DNA of 6,257 nt from Burkholderiaceae bacterium (GTDB lineage: Bacteria > Pseudomonadota > Gammaproteobacteria > Burkholderiales > Burkholderiaceae_C), in assembly GCA_023268425.1 (NCBI GenBank), contig JALRFN010000265.1, positions 1-6,257 on the forward strand, read 5' to 3'. A program made the position numbers and the translations under genes. Below the pieces are notes generated by a model. It had not been told where the DNA came from. It ran no database searches and saw nothing but the letters and a program-made list of their open reading frames with translations. Position 1 is the stretch's first letter. Every line of letters begins with the position of its first letter. This document shows positions 1 through 6,136 of this stretch, one piece after another.

Positions 1-370
1 GCGCATCTTTGACAAGCCCTTGGCCATCATGTCGACCAGCTCCTACCGCGCGGAAGCCGGTACGGTGCAGGGCCACTTGGACGTGGCGCGCTACATCACC
101 ACGCCCAAGGGTGAGATCGCAGGGCGCGTGTTGTTGGTTGATGACCTGGCCGACACCGGTCACACCTTGAAGGTGGTCATCGACACCTTGCGCAACAACT
201 ATTCGCCCGTGACCGAGTTGCGCAGCGCGGTGTTGTGGACCAAGGGTGTGTCAACCTTTGACCCTGACTACTCGGTGGAGTACTTGCCCACCAACCCCTG
301 GATTCACCAGCCATTTGAAAACTACGACAGCACCCGACCGACCGACTTGATCGCCAAGTGGAAAGTCTGA
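1..370 (+). CDS. Phosphoribosyltransferase (Hpt1/COG2236-like), 5' end missing
   Basis: The reading frame is open from base 2 to the TGA at 368-370, so the gene starts upstream of the window and only its last 122 codons are visible. It holds the type I phosphoribosyltransferase PRPP-binding signature VLLVDDLADTGHTL (nt 128-169): hydrophobic strand, two acidic residues, then the D-T-G-H-T loop that grips the 5'-phosphate. The tail with TNPWIHQPFENYD resembles the aromatic C-terminal segment of stand-alone xanthine/hypoxanthine-type transferases. Such enzymes join a purine base to PRPP in cytosolic purine salvage. The actual base cannot be read from this fragment, and a regulatory or uncharacterised COG2236 member is possible. 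The TTG at 20 and the ATG at 29 are internal codons, not starts, because the frame continues upstream. The gene is closed by a strong terminator 26 nt after the stop. Confidence 0.85.
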   Translation, partial: RIFDKPLAIMSTSSYRAEAGTVQGHLDVARYITTPKGEIAGRVLLVDDLADTGHTLKVVIDTLRNNYSPVTELRSAVLWTKGVSTFDPDYSVEYLPTNPWIHQPFENYDSTRPTDLIAKWKV

Positions 371-395
371 GTCGCGCAGCTGCGAACTGAATGCC

Positions 396-430
396 AACGG
401 CGCCTGAGCGATCAGGCGCCGTTTTTGTTT
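396..430 (+). terminator. Intrinsic (Rho-independent) terminator of the phosphoribosyltransferase gene
   Basis: A perfect 12-bp inverted repeat is seen: AACGGCGCCTGA at 396-407 pairs with TCAGGCGCCGTT at 412-423 around the 4-nt loop GCGA. It is followed by TTTGTTT at 424-430, so with the end of the stem the run reads GTTTTTGTTT. GC-rich stem, tight loop and T-tract together make a classic terminator. It separates the upstream gene from metC, which begins 38 nt after the T-tract. The A-tract on the opposite side of the stem is too short to suggest bidirectional action. Confidence 0.92.
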
Positions 431-467
431 AGCATTGGCCTTTTGCCGACCAACCTGAAAGCCCACC

Positions 468-1655
468 ATGAGCGACGCCAGCACCCAGTTGATCCACCAT
501 CCTTACACGCCCCCAGAAGGGTTTGCTTCGGCGGCGCCCGGCGTGTTCAAAGCTTCAACGGTGTTGTTTCCCAGCGTGGCCGAGATGCACCAGCGCGATT
601 GGCGCGACAAGTCGGGTTACACCTACGGTCTGCATGGCACACCCACCAGCTTCACCTTGGAAGAACGACTGGCCAGCTTGGAGGGCGGTTTGTACTGCAC
701 GCTGGCGCCCAGTGGCTTGAGCGCCATCACCTTGGTCGACATGGCCTTGCTGTCTGCCGGTGATGAGTTGTTGGTGCCCGACAATGTCTACGGCCCGAAC
801 CGAGCGTTTGCGCAAGTCGAACTGGCCAAGTGGGGCATTGAACTGCGGGTTTATGACGCCATGAACCCCAGCGATTTGGCCGCACAGTTGAACAGCAAAA
901 CCCGATTGGTTTGGTTGGAGGCGGCGGGGTCGGTGTCCATGGAATACCCCGACCTCCCGGCCTTGATCGCCGTGGTGCGCCAAGCCAACGCCAGTCGTGC
1001 TCGGGCCATCGTCACGGCGTTGGACAACACTTGGGGGGCGGGGGTGGCTTTTGCAGCCTTTGACTTGGGGGTGGACATCTCCATGCAGGCCCTGACCAAA
1101 TACCCCAGCGGAGGGGCTGATGTCTTGATGGGCTCCGTGGTCACCCGCGACCGGGCTTTGCACGAGGCGATTCAAATGACGCACAGCCGCTTGGGCCTGG
1201 GTGTGGGCGCCAACGATGTGGAGTTGGTCTTGCGCGGCTTGCCCACGGTGCACTTGCGCTACGCACGCCAAGACGCGACCACACGCGCCCTGGCGCAGTG
1301 GGCCTCGCAGCAGCCACAATTTGCTGCCGTCTTGCACCCGGCCTTGCCCGACTCGCCCGGCCATGCCGCCTTTGTGCGCGACGCCCAGGCGGCGGCTTGT
1401 TTGTTCAGCGTGGTGTTTGATGCACGTTACTCCCAAGCCCAGGTCGAGGGCTTTTGCGACCGCTTGTCGCTGTTCGGCCTGGGCTACTCGTGGGCTGGGC
1501 CGATGAGTTTGGTGGTGCCCTACAACATGCCCAACATGCGCAGCCGTCCGTGGCCACACGCGGGCGTGCTGGTGCGTTTTGCGATTGGTTTGGAGGCCGC
1601 AGCGGACTTGCAGGCGGACTTGGCACAAGCCTTGGCCGCCATGGATGCGGCTTAA
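468..1655 (+). CDS. metC: Cystathionine beta-lyase (PLP-dependent, Cys/Met metabolism family)
   Basis: This 395-residue protein is full length for the trans-sulfuration enzyme family. Cystathionine beta-lyase splits cystathionine into homocysteine, pyruvate and ammonia in cytosolic methionine synthesis. Visible motifs are YTYGLHGTPT (51-60, active-site loop contributed across the dimer), LEGG (71-74), VPDNVYGPNR (103-112), the PLP-pyridine aspartate in LDNTW (Asp186), and the Schiff-base lysine Lys211 in LTKYPSGGADVLMG. The DNTW-AG and DxGVD-SxQA-TKY pattern matches MetC better than MetB or MetZ, but specificity within this family is hard to fix from sequence; a gamma-lyase or plain cysteine desulfhydrase activity is an alternative. 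The ATG at 468 has only a weak GAAAG Shine-Dalgarno (457-461). The gene stands alone after a terminator, and its promoter must lie in or just before the 38-nt leader; I could not pick it out. Its TAA interlocks with the convergent mnmH stop. Confidence 0.9.
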   Translation: MSDASTQLIHHPYTPPEGFASAAPGVFKASTVLFPSVAEMHQRDWRDKSGYTYGLHGTPTSFTLEERLASLEGGLYCTLAPSGLSAITLVDMALLSAGDELLVPDNVYGPNRAFAQVELAKWGIELRVYDAMNPSDLAAQLNSKTRLVWLEAAGSVSMEYPDLPALIAVVRQANASRARAIVTALDNTWGAGVAFAAFDLGVDISMQALTKYPSGGADVLMGSVVTRDRALHEAIQMTHSRLGLGVGANDVELVLRGLPTVHLRYARQDATTRALAQWASQQPQFAAVLHPALPDSPGHAAFVRDAQAAACLFSVVFDARYSQAQVEGFCDRLSLFGLGYSWAGPMSLVVPYNMPNMRSRPWPHAGVLVRFAIGLEAAADLQADLAQALAAMDAA

Positions 1656-2710
1656 GTCGGCGCGCTGAGCGTGACAGCGGCCTGTTGCATGGCCGCCAGG
1701 CTTTCATCGGCCACGGTGATCACCGGCGCTTGCGCGTAGTGCGCGAAGTTGCGCGCCATGGACTCGAAGTAACGCGGGTCGTAGTGGCGCTCAAGCAGTT
1801 CTTGCACCACTTCATCGATGTGTCCCGCAGCGACGGCGGCTTTCCACGCATCGATGACTTGGTGGCCCAACAGGGCCACCAGCGAGTCCAAGCGTGAGGT
1901 GAACAAGTCTTGCTCGTCGACGAAGTGCGCATAGTCGCGCATCAACAAACGCACCCGCGCGTCCAGCGCCATGTCGATGCGCCACACGGGTGAGGCACGC
2001 ATGGCCACAATCAAGGACTCGGGCACGGTCACGTTGCCCACGCGCTTGCTTTCTGACTCCACATAAACCGGGCGCTTGGCGTCTAGCGCACACAGGGCTT
2101 GCCAGAGCTTCATTTCAAAGTGCTTTTGCGAGGGTTGTTGCTCACCGGGCGCCAAACCCAGCACGGAACTGCGGTGGTTGGCCAGCGCTTCCAAGTCGAG
2201 CACTTGGTGACCCTGCGCCGCCAGCGCATGCAGGATGTGGGTTTTGCCCACGCCCGTGGGGCCGGCGACCACGCGAAACGACAAGCGCGACACTTGCAAG
2301 GGCAGATCCGCCACCATGGCGGCGCGAAATGCCTTGTAGCCACCTTCGATCAATCCCACACGCAAGCCGATGGCCGCCAAGATGGTCGCTTGCGCACCGC
2401 TGCGGTTGCCGCCTCGCCAGCAATACAGCAAGGGTCGCCAGCCTTTGGGCTTGTCTTGCACGTGGGTCAAGATGTGTTGCGCCGCGTTTTGCGCGACGTA
2501 GGCGGCGCCCAGCTTTTTGGCATCGAAACTGCCCACTTGCTTGTACAGCGTGCCGACCTCGACGCGTTGTTCATTGGTCAAGGACGGCCAGTTTTGCGCG
2601 CCAGGCAAATGATCGAGGGCAAACTCGCCGGGACTGCGGGCGTCGATGATGGCGTCGTAGTCGCTGAGGCGGTGCAGCACATCTGCGGCAGAAATCGGTT
2701 GTATGGGCAT
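1652..2710 (-). CDS. mnmH: tRNA 2-selenouridine synthase (SelU/MnmH)
   Basis: The product replaces sulfur with selenium, through a geranylated intermediate, at 2-thiouridine in the wobble position of certain tRNAs, using selenophosphate from SelD. From the ATG at 2710 it has 352 residues, close to the E. coli enzyme. An N-terminal rhodanese domain (about 5-130) begins with AIIDARSPGEF and carries the catalytic loop CWRGGNRSG, whose cysteine is residue 97, the same number as the essential cysteine of E. coli SelU. A P-loop ATPase-like half follows with GPTGVGKT (150-157) and the family segments LDLEALANHRSSVLG and VYVESESKRVG. An ATG at 2770 is in frame, but it would lie inside tesA and add 20 residues unlike the family, so I prefer 2710. 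That start has no good Shine-Dalgarno. It lies 28 nt after the tesA stop and is probably co-transcribed with tesA. No selD is in the window. Confidence 0.93.
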   Translation of the reverse strand: MPIQPISAADVLHRLSDYDAIIDARSPGEFALDHLPGAQNWPSLTNEQRVEVGTLYKQVGSFDAKKLGAAYVAQNAAQHILTHVQDKPKGWRPLLYCWRGGNRSGAQATILAAIGLRVGLIEGGYKAFRAAMVADLPLQVSRLSFRVVAGPTGVGKTHILHALAAQGHQVLDLEALANHRSSVLGLAPGEQQPSQKHFEMKLWQALCALDAKRPVYVESESKRVGNVTVPESLIVAMRASPVWRIDMALDARVRLLMRDYAHFVDEQDLFTSRLDSLVALLGHQVIDAWKAAVAAGHIDEVVQELLERHYDPRYFESMARNFAHYAQAPVITVADESLAAMQQAAVTLSAPT

Positions 2711-2738
2711 TCGGTGCAGCGGGTTGGGCGTGAGGGCG

Positions 2739-3395
2739 TTAGAGCAGAGGTTTGAGGTGAGGCCAAACATTGGCCAGCAGCTTGGGCTGCGCCGCCTCGT
2801 TGGGGTGGATGCGATCGGCTTGGAACCAGCTCAGTGCATCAGGTACGTCCGCCACCCCGTGCAACAAAAACGGCACCAAGTCTACTTGGGTGTCCTGGGC
2901 CACCTGCGCAAAGCTTTGCGCGAAATCTTGCGCGTAGCGCTTGCCGTAGTTGGGCGGCACTTGGATGCCGATCAACAGCACCCGTGCCCCCTGTTGCTGC
3001 GCGCTGCGCACCATGGCGTTCAGGTTGTCACGCAGGGCGTTCAAAGGCAAGCCGCGCAAGGCGTCGTTGGCACCCAACTCCAACAGCAACCACTTGGGTT
3101 GGTGGCGCTTGAGCAAGGCGGGCAGACGCGCGCGTCCACCGCTGCTGGTGTCGCCGCTGATGCTGGCGTTGACCACTTCGATCTGGGGGTGGCTTTGGCG
3201 CAAACGCTCGCTGAGCAGTTGCACCCATCCGCTGCCGCGCTTGAGGCCGTATTCGGCACTGATGGAGTCACCCACGACGAGTAGGGTTTGAGCGTGCACG
3301 CCAGCGCTGAAGCAAAGCCCAGCGAAACCCAACGCCAACGCCTTTGCGCTAGAGTTGACCAGGGATTTCAACAAATGGGAGAGTGGTTTGATCAT
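2739..3395 (-). CDS. tesA: Periplasmic SGNH/GDSL esterase (TesA-type thioesterase I / arylesterase / lysophospholipase L1)
   Basis: This 218-residue serine hydrolase shows all SGNH blocks: GDSIS with nucleophile Ser44, SGDTSSGG with oxyanion-hole Gly81, GAND with Asn110, and the DRIHPNE end block with Asp194 and His197 completing the triad. TesA enzymes hydrolyse acyl-CoA thioesters, aryl esters and lysophospholipids; the physiological substrate is often unclear. Residues 1-35 look like a Sec signal peptide: basic positions Lys3 and Lys10, a hydrophobic stretch ALALGFAGLCFSAG, and a cleavage site after VHA (residue 35). The mature protein is therefore probably periplasmic. The ATG at 3395 shares its bases with the start of the divergent ABC gene, so its promoter must lie inside that gene; a GATAAT-like -10 on the minus strand at 3476-3471 is the best candidate but lacks a good -35. 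No strong Shine-Dalgarno is visible. mnmH follows 28 nt downstream. Confidence 0.93.
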   Translation of the reverse strand: MIKPLSHLLKSLVNSSAKALALGFAGLCFSAGVHAQTLLVVGDSISAEYGLKRGSGWVQLLSERLRQSHPQIEVVNASISGDTSSGGRARLPALLKRHQPKWLLLELGANDALRGLPLNALRDNLNAMVRSAQQQGARVLLIGIQVPPNYGKRYAQDFAQSFAQVAQDTQVDLVPFLLHGVADVPDALSWFQADRIHPNEAAQPKLLANVWPHLKPLL

Positions 3396-4110
3396 GAGTG
3401 CAGAGTCAGGCCCGCAGTGGGCGCTTCAGGCCCGAGGGCTGGGCAAGTCGGTACAAGACGTCAGTGGCCCATTATCCATTTTGGCCGACGTCAACCTGCA
3501 GTTGCCCCGTGGGCAGACGGTGGCCATCGTGGGCGCGTCGGGTTCTGGCAAGAGCACGTTGTTGTCCTTGTTGGCGGGTTTGGATACGCCCAGCACGGGT
3601 GAGGTCTGGGTGGGCGAGCAAAATCTGTTCGCGCTGAACGAAGACGCGCGCGCCGCCTTTCGTGCGCAGCACATGGGTTTTGTCTTCCAAAGCTTTCAGC
3701 TCCTGGGGCACTTGAGTGCCTTGGAAAACGTCATGCTGCCCTTGGAGTTGTCGGGCGCGCGTGATGCCCAAGCCAAAGCCACCGCGATGTTGCAGCGTGT
3801 GGGTTTGGCTGAGCGCCTGCGCCACCAACCCCGCGTCTTGTCCGGTGGTGAGCAGCAGCGCGTGGCCTTGGCGCGGGCTTTTGTTGTGCAACCGTCGCTG
3901 TTGCTGGCCGATGAACCCACGGGCTCCTTGGACTTCGCCACGGGGGGCGTGATCATGGATTTGATGTTGGACTTGAACCGCGACTTTGGCACCACGCTGG
4001 TCTTGGTTACGCACGATCAAGCGCTGGCCGCGCGGTGTCAGCGGCAAATCACCATTGCCTCGGGCCGCGTCGTGGCCGACAGCGGAGCCCAGCCGATAAT
4101 GGTGGCATGA
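3394..4110 (+). CDS. ybbA: ABC transporter ATP-binding protein (YbbA/LolD/MacB type)
   Basis: This 238-residue cytoplasmic ATPase has every nucleotide-binding motif intact: Walker A GASGSGKST (47-55), Q-loop VFQSFQL (Gln99), signature LSGGEQQRVALARA (149-162), Walker B LLLADEP with catalytic Glu174, D-loop SLD and switch His207 in VTHD. The VFQSFQLLGHLSALENVMLPLEL stretch (97-119) and the overall length are typical of the LolD/MacB/YbbA group. These power mechanotransmission by FtsX/MacB-fold permeases rather than classic import. I start it at the ATG at 3394, preceded by GGGAGAG (3377-3383, 10-nt spacing); the frame is open further upstream (TTG at 3388 and 3355), but the ATG fits the family. 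The divergent tesA neighbour supports YbbA over LolD. Unlike E. coli, no permease gene follows: rlmB overlaps the stop by ATGA. The transported substrate is unknown. Confidence 0.9.
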   Translation: MSAESGPQWALQARGLGKSVQDVSGPLSILADVNLQLPRGQTVAIVGASGSGKSTLLSLLAGLDTPSTGEVWVGEQNLFALNEDARAAFRAQHMGFVFQSFQLLGHLSALENVMLPLELSGARDAQAKATAMLQRVGLAERLRHQPRVLSGGEQQRVALARAFVVQPSLLLADEPTGSLDFATGGVIMDLMLDLNRDFGTTLVLVTHDQALAARCQRQITIASGRVVADSGAQPIMVA

Positions 4111-4853
4111 GCAAAAAAATTCTGTTTGGTTTTCATGCGGTGGGCGTGCGCTTGAAGGTGGCGCCGTCTTCGATTGAGGCGATCTACATCGACCCCAGCC
4201 GCCGCGATGCGCGCATGCGCCAGTTTTTGAGCCGCGCCCGTGAAGCCGAGCTGCGCTTGATCGAGGTCCCGGGCGCTCGCCTGGCCCAATTGGCTGGCAC
4301 CGGCGGCCACCAAGGCGTGGTGGCACAGGTCGACGAAATCGACTTGGCGCGCAGCCTGGACGATTTGCTCGACGATTTGGAGGCGGCGGAGCAAGCGCCG
4401 TTGTTGCTGGTGTTGGACGGCGTCACCGACCCACACAATTTGGGCGCTTGTTTGCGCGTTGCTGACGGGGCGGGCGCGCACGCGGTGATCGCGCCCAAAG
4501 ACCACGCGGCGGGCATCAACGCCACGGTGGCCAAGGTGGCCAGCGGTGCGGCGGAAACGGTGCCTTATTTCATGGTCACCAACCTCGCACGCACCTTGCG
4601 CGAGTTGCAAGAGCGCGGAGTCTGGGTGGTGGGCACCAGCGATCAAGCCAGCGCCAGCCTGTATGACATCGACTTCAAGGGCCCGATGGCCTTGGTCTTG
4701 GGTGCGGAGGGCGCAGGCATGCGCGCATTGACGGCCAAGACCTGTGACCAGTTGGTGCGCATTCCCATGGCCGGAGCGGTCGAAAGCCTCAACGTCTCGG
4801 TGGCCAGTGGGGTGTGTTTGTATGAGGCGGCGCGCCAACGCGCTCAGCCTTGA
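4107..4853 (+). CDS. rlmB: 23S rRNA 2'-O-ribose methyltransferase, TrmH/SpoU family (RlmB)
   Basis: This 248-residue protein has the usual RlmB length and layout. An N-terminal L30e-like RNA-binding domain (about 1-75) begins KKILFGFHAV and includes the GGHQGVVA junction. The C-terminal SPOUT knotted methyltransferase domain follows. Motif 1 is LDGVTDPHNLGACLRVADG (103-121) with Asn111 and Arg117, motif 2 VLGAEGAGM (197-205) with Glu201, and motif 3 IPMAGAVESLNVSVA (219-233). By homology to E. coli it methylates the ribose of G2251 in the peptidyl-transferase P loop of 23S rRNA, using S-adenosylmethionine. The start ATG at 4107 overlaps the ABC ATPase stop as ATGA, which indicates translational coupling. 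An in-frame ATG-like extension reaching 4035 lies wholly inside the ATPase gene and is rejected. A lipoprotein gene follows after 21 nt. Confidence 0.94.
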   Translation: MSKKILFGFHAVGVRLKVAPSSIEAIYIDPSRRDARMRQFLSRAREAELRLIEVPGARLAQLAGTGGHQGVVAQVDEIDLARSLDDLLDDLEAAEQAPLLLVLDGVTDPHNLGACLRVADGAGAHAVIAPKDHAAGINATVAKVASGAAETVPYFMVTNLARTLRELQERGVWVVGTSDQASASLYDIDFKGPMALVLGAEGAGMRALTAKTCDQLVRIPMAGAVESLNVSVASGVCLYEAARQRAQP

Positions 4854-4861
4854 GTGAGCAA

Positions 4862-4867
4862 AGGGAG
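4862..4867 (+). promoter_or_regulatory. Shine-Dalgarno of the small lipoprotein gene
   Basis: AGGGAG lies 7 nt before the ATG at 4875. It fixes the start there rather than at the in-frame GTG at 4854, which directly abuts the rlmB stop and would put seven polar residues before the signal peptide. Confidence 0.75.
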
Positions 4868-4874
4868 AAACAAC

Positions 4875-5210
4875 ATGAAGCGTTTGATCATGGGCGTCGT
4901 GGCGCTGGCGGTCTTGGCCGCGTGCACGCAAGAGCAGCAAAACAAGATTGGTCGGGATCTGCAAAACTGGACCGGCACCGATGGCGTCTTGGAGGTCTAC
5001 ATGGGCAACCAAGTGGTGCGTCGCTTTTTGAAAATCGACAAGCTGTCCACGGCTTTGGGGACGGACGACGGACGTGCGCGCAGCTACCGTTATGGCTACG
5101 GTGTTTTGGACGAAAACCTCAACGGCGTGGTCGACGCGGGCGAGAAAAAAGTCTATTTCGAGATCTCAGACTTCAGCACGCCTTACGTGTTTTTTGAAAA
5201 CCCGCGTTGA
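4875..5210 (+). CDS. Small putative lipoprotein with an EF-hand-like loop
   Basis: I do not recognise this 111-residue protein as a named family. It starts with a lipoprotein signal: MKRLI, a hydrophobic run, then the lipobox LAAC with acylated Cys17 followed by Thr18. The absence of Asp at +2 suggests sorting to the outer membrane. The mature part is about 95 residues, rich in charged and aromatic residues and without further membrane segments. Residues 79-90, DENLNGVVDAGE, fit the 12-residue EF-hand calcium-loop pattern: D1, N3, N5, G6, a hydrophobic residue at 8 and E12. The flanks YRYGYGVL and KKVYFEISDF look like beta strands rather than EF helices, so a dockerin-like or other isolated calcium loop is more likely than a true EF-hand. 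It follows rlmB by 21 nt on the same strand and is probably the last gene of the operon. The function is unknown. Confidence 0.82.
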   Translation: MKRLIMGVVALAVLAACTQEQQNKIGRDLQNWTGTDGVLEVYMGNQVVRRFLKIDKLSTALGTDDGRARSYRYGYGVLDENLNGVVDAGEKKVYFEISDFSTPYVFFENPR

Positions 5211-5260
5211 GTGGGTGGGTGGCGCCGCATGCGCCCAAGGCCGCGCGTTTTCCCGCGCGA

Positions 5261-6040
5261 TCAGGCCAACAGTGCCGACCAAGCTTTGGGCACGACGCCG
5301 CCTAAGGCTTGCGTCATCGCTTCCGCAGCGGGTTTGAGTTCCCGCACGAAATCGGTGATGCGTGTTTCGTCGACTCGCGAGCTGGGTGCGGCAATCGCCA
5401 CCGCACCGCGCGCAAAGCCGCGGGCATCAAAAATCGGCATGGCGGTGCCTGTGACCTCGGCTTCAAAGGTGTCGCGGGTGGTGGCGTAGCCGCTTTGGCG
5501 CGCACGCTCGATGTAGGGCGCCAAGTCGTGCGCGTCGTGGGGTGTTTGTGCGGTGACGCCCGTGAACAAACTTTGCGCCAAACGCTCGGCGGACCATTGG
5601 GGTTCGCCAAAGGCCAAGCACACCATGCCCGAGGCCGTGGCGTGATAGGGCAGGGTCTCTGAAGGGTCAACAAACACGCGGGTGGCGCGTTGTACCGAGT
5701 TGGCCACCGCCACGGTGCTGAGGCCGTCGCCCTGCGCAATCGACACGTGGGCGACTTCGCCGACGCGTTCCACCAGTTGCTGCAAGATGGGTTGCATCAA
5801 CTCCACCAAAGGAAAGCTGGCCTCGCGCACCTGCGCCAGTGTCAAGACTTGGTAGCCCAGGCGGTATTTGCGGGTGTTGGCGTCTTGCTCCAGGAAACCT
5901 TCATCGACCAATGGGCGCAGCAAGCGCAGCGTTCCGGCCTTGTCCAATCCAGCGGCGCGCGCCAAATCCGATAGGCCCCAGTGCGCCTGGTTGACGGTGA
6001 AGTGGTGCAGCAGGGCCAGTGCTTTGCGAACGGTTTTCAT
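5261..6040 (-). CDS. IclR-family transcriptional regulator
   Basis: This 259-residue protein has the standard IclR layout. An N-terminal winged helix-turn-helix spans about 1-65: MKTVRKALALLHHF, GLSDLARAAGLDKAGTLRLL as the helix-turn-helix, and EGFLEQD-RKYRLG as the wing. A linker helix (about 70-92) leads to a C-terminal GAF-like effector domain with the conserved LPYHATASGMVCLAF (130-144), SGYATTRDTFEAEVTGTAMPIFD (183-205) and GAVAIAAPSSR (212-222). IclR proteins act as dimers or tetramers and respond to small carboxylic or aromatic metabolites. The effector here cannot be deduced. The start at 6040 is the first ATG of the frame, with MKTVRKAL matching the usual beginning, although no clear Shine-Dalgarno precedes it. 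It is divergent from a gene at 6213, and the shared intergenic region holds tandem palindromes, so control of that neighbour and possibly of itself is likely. Confidence 0.93.
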   Translation of the reverse strand: MKTVRKALALLHHFTVNQAHWGLSDLARAAGLDKAGTLRLLRPLVDEGFLEQDANTRKYRLGYQVLTLAQVREASFPLVELMQPILQQLVERVGEVAHVSIAQGDGLSTVAVANSVQRATRVFVDPSETLPYHATASGMVCLAFGEPQWSAERLAQSLFTGVTAQTPHDAHDLAPYIERARQSGYATTRDTFEAEVTGTAMPIFDARGFARGAVAIAAPSSRVDETRITDFVRELKPAAEAMTQALGGVVPKAWSALLA

Positions 6041-6104
6041 GGTGCGATTGTGGTGGTGAATCTTGCCGATCGCGGCAGTTTGGGTGACTCAGGGTTTGTC
6101 CCAG

Positions 6105-6133
6105 TGGGCAGGCAACAGGGGTCTCATGATAAT
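6105..6133 (+). promoter_or_regulatory. Candidate sigma70 promoter of the gene starting at 6213
   Basis: A -35-like TGGGCA (6105-6110, 4 of 6 consensus bases) is separated by 17 nt from a -10-like GATAAT (6128-6133, 5 of 6). This predicts transcription starting near 6140 and a leader of about 73 nt before the ATG at 6213. The predicted start falls within the first operator palindrome, which is the expected geometry for repression. The complementary strand at 6131-6126 reads TATCAT, a possible -10 for the divergent regulator gene, but I found no convincing -35 for it. Confidence 0.5.
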
Positions 6134-6136
6134 TCA

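Noticed and set aside
396..467. Attenuator or SAM/Cys-responsive riboswitch in front of metC.
   Set aside because: The hairpin is a plain terminator with no visible competing anti-terminator or leader peptide, and it fits simple termination of the upstream gene. No SAM-riboswitch-like structure fits in the 38-nt leader.
555..1628. Long open minus-strand frame opposite metC (about 357 codons).
   Set aside because: It lies wholly antisense to a gene with complete PLP-enzyme motifs, its translation is low-complexity in His/Gln/Arg/Gly as expected from GC-rich antisense reading, and it has no recognisable motif.
1990..2755. Long plus-strand frames opposite mnmH (1990-2649 and 2099-2755).
   Set aside because: They are antisense to a clear rhodanese/P-loop protein. 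Their translations are Arg- or Gln/His-rich without motifs.
2711..2770. N-terminal extension of mnmH to the ATG at 2770.
   Set aside because: It would overlap the end of tesA by 32 nt and add 20 residues not typical of the family. Starting at 2710 puts the catalytic cysteine at position 97, as in E. coli.
3306..3317. Cysteine in the TesA signal peptide (Cys28, AGLC) as a lipobox.
   Set aside because: The -3 to -1 residues are Ala-Gly-Leu, which do not fit the lipobox, and a normal signal peptidase I site (VHA) follows at residue 35.
3472..5012. Overlapping long minus-strand frames opposite ybbA and rlmB (3472-4326 and 4038-5012).
   Set aside because: They are shadows of two well-supported genes, have biased composition and no domain signature, and run across the real gene boundaries.
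5239..5267. Hairpin CGCGCG-TTTTCC-CGCGCG (5242-5259) between the lipoprotein and iclR stops as a terminator.
   Set aside because: The 6-bp stem is GC-rich and symmetric, but no T-tract follows on either strand. It may reflect GC-rich composition. A weak bidirectional role cannot be excluded.
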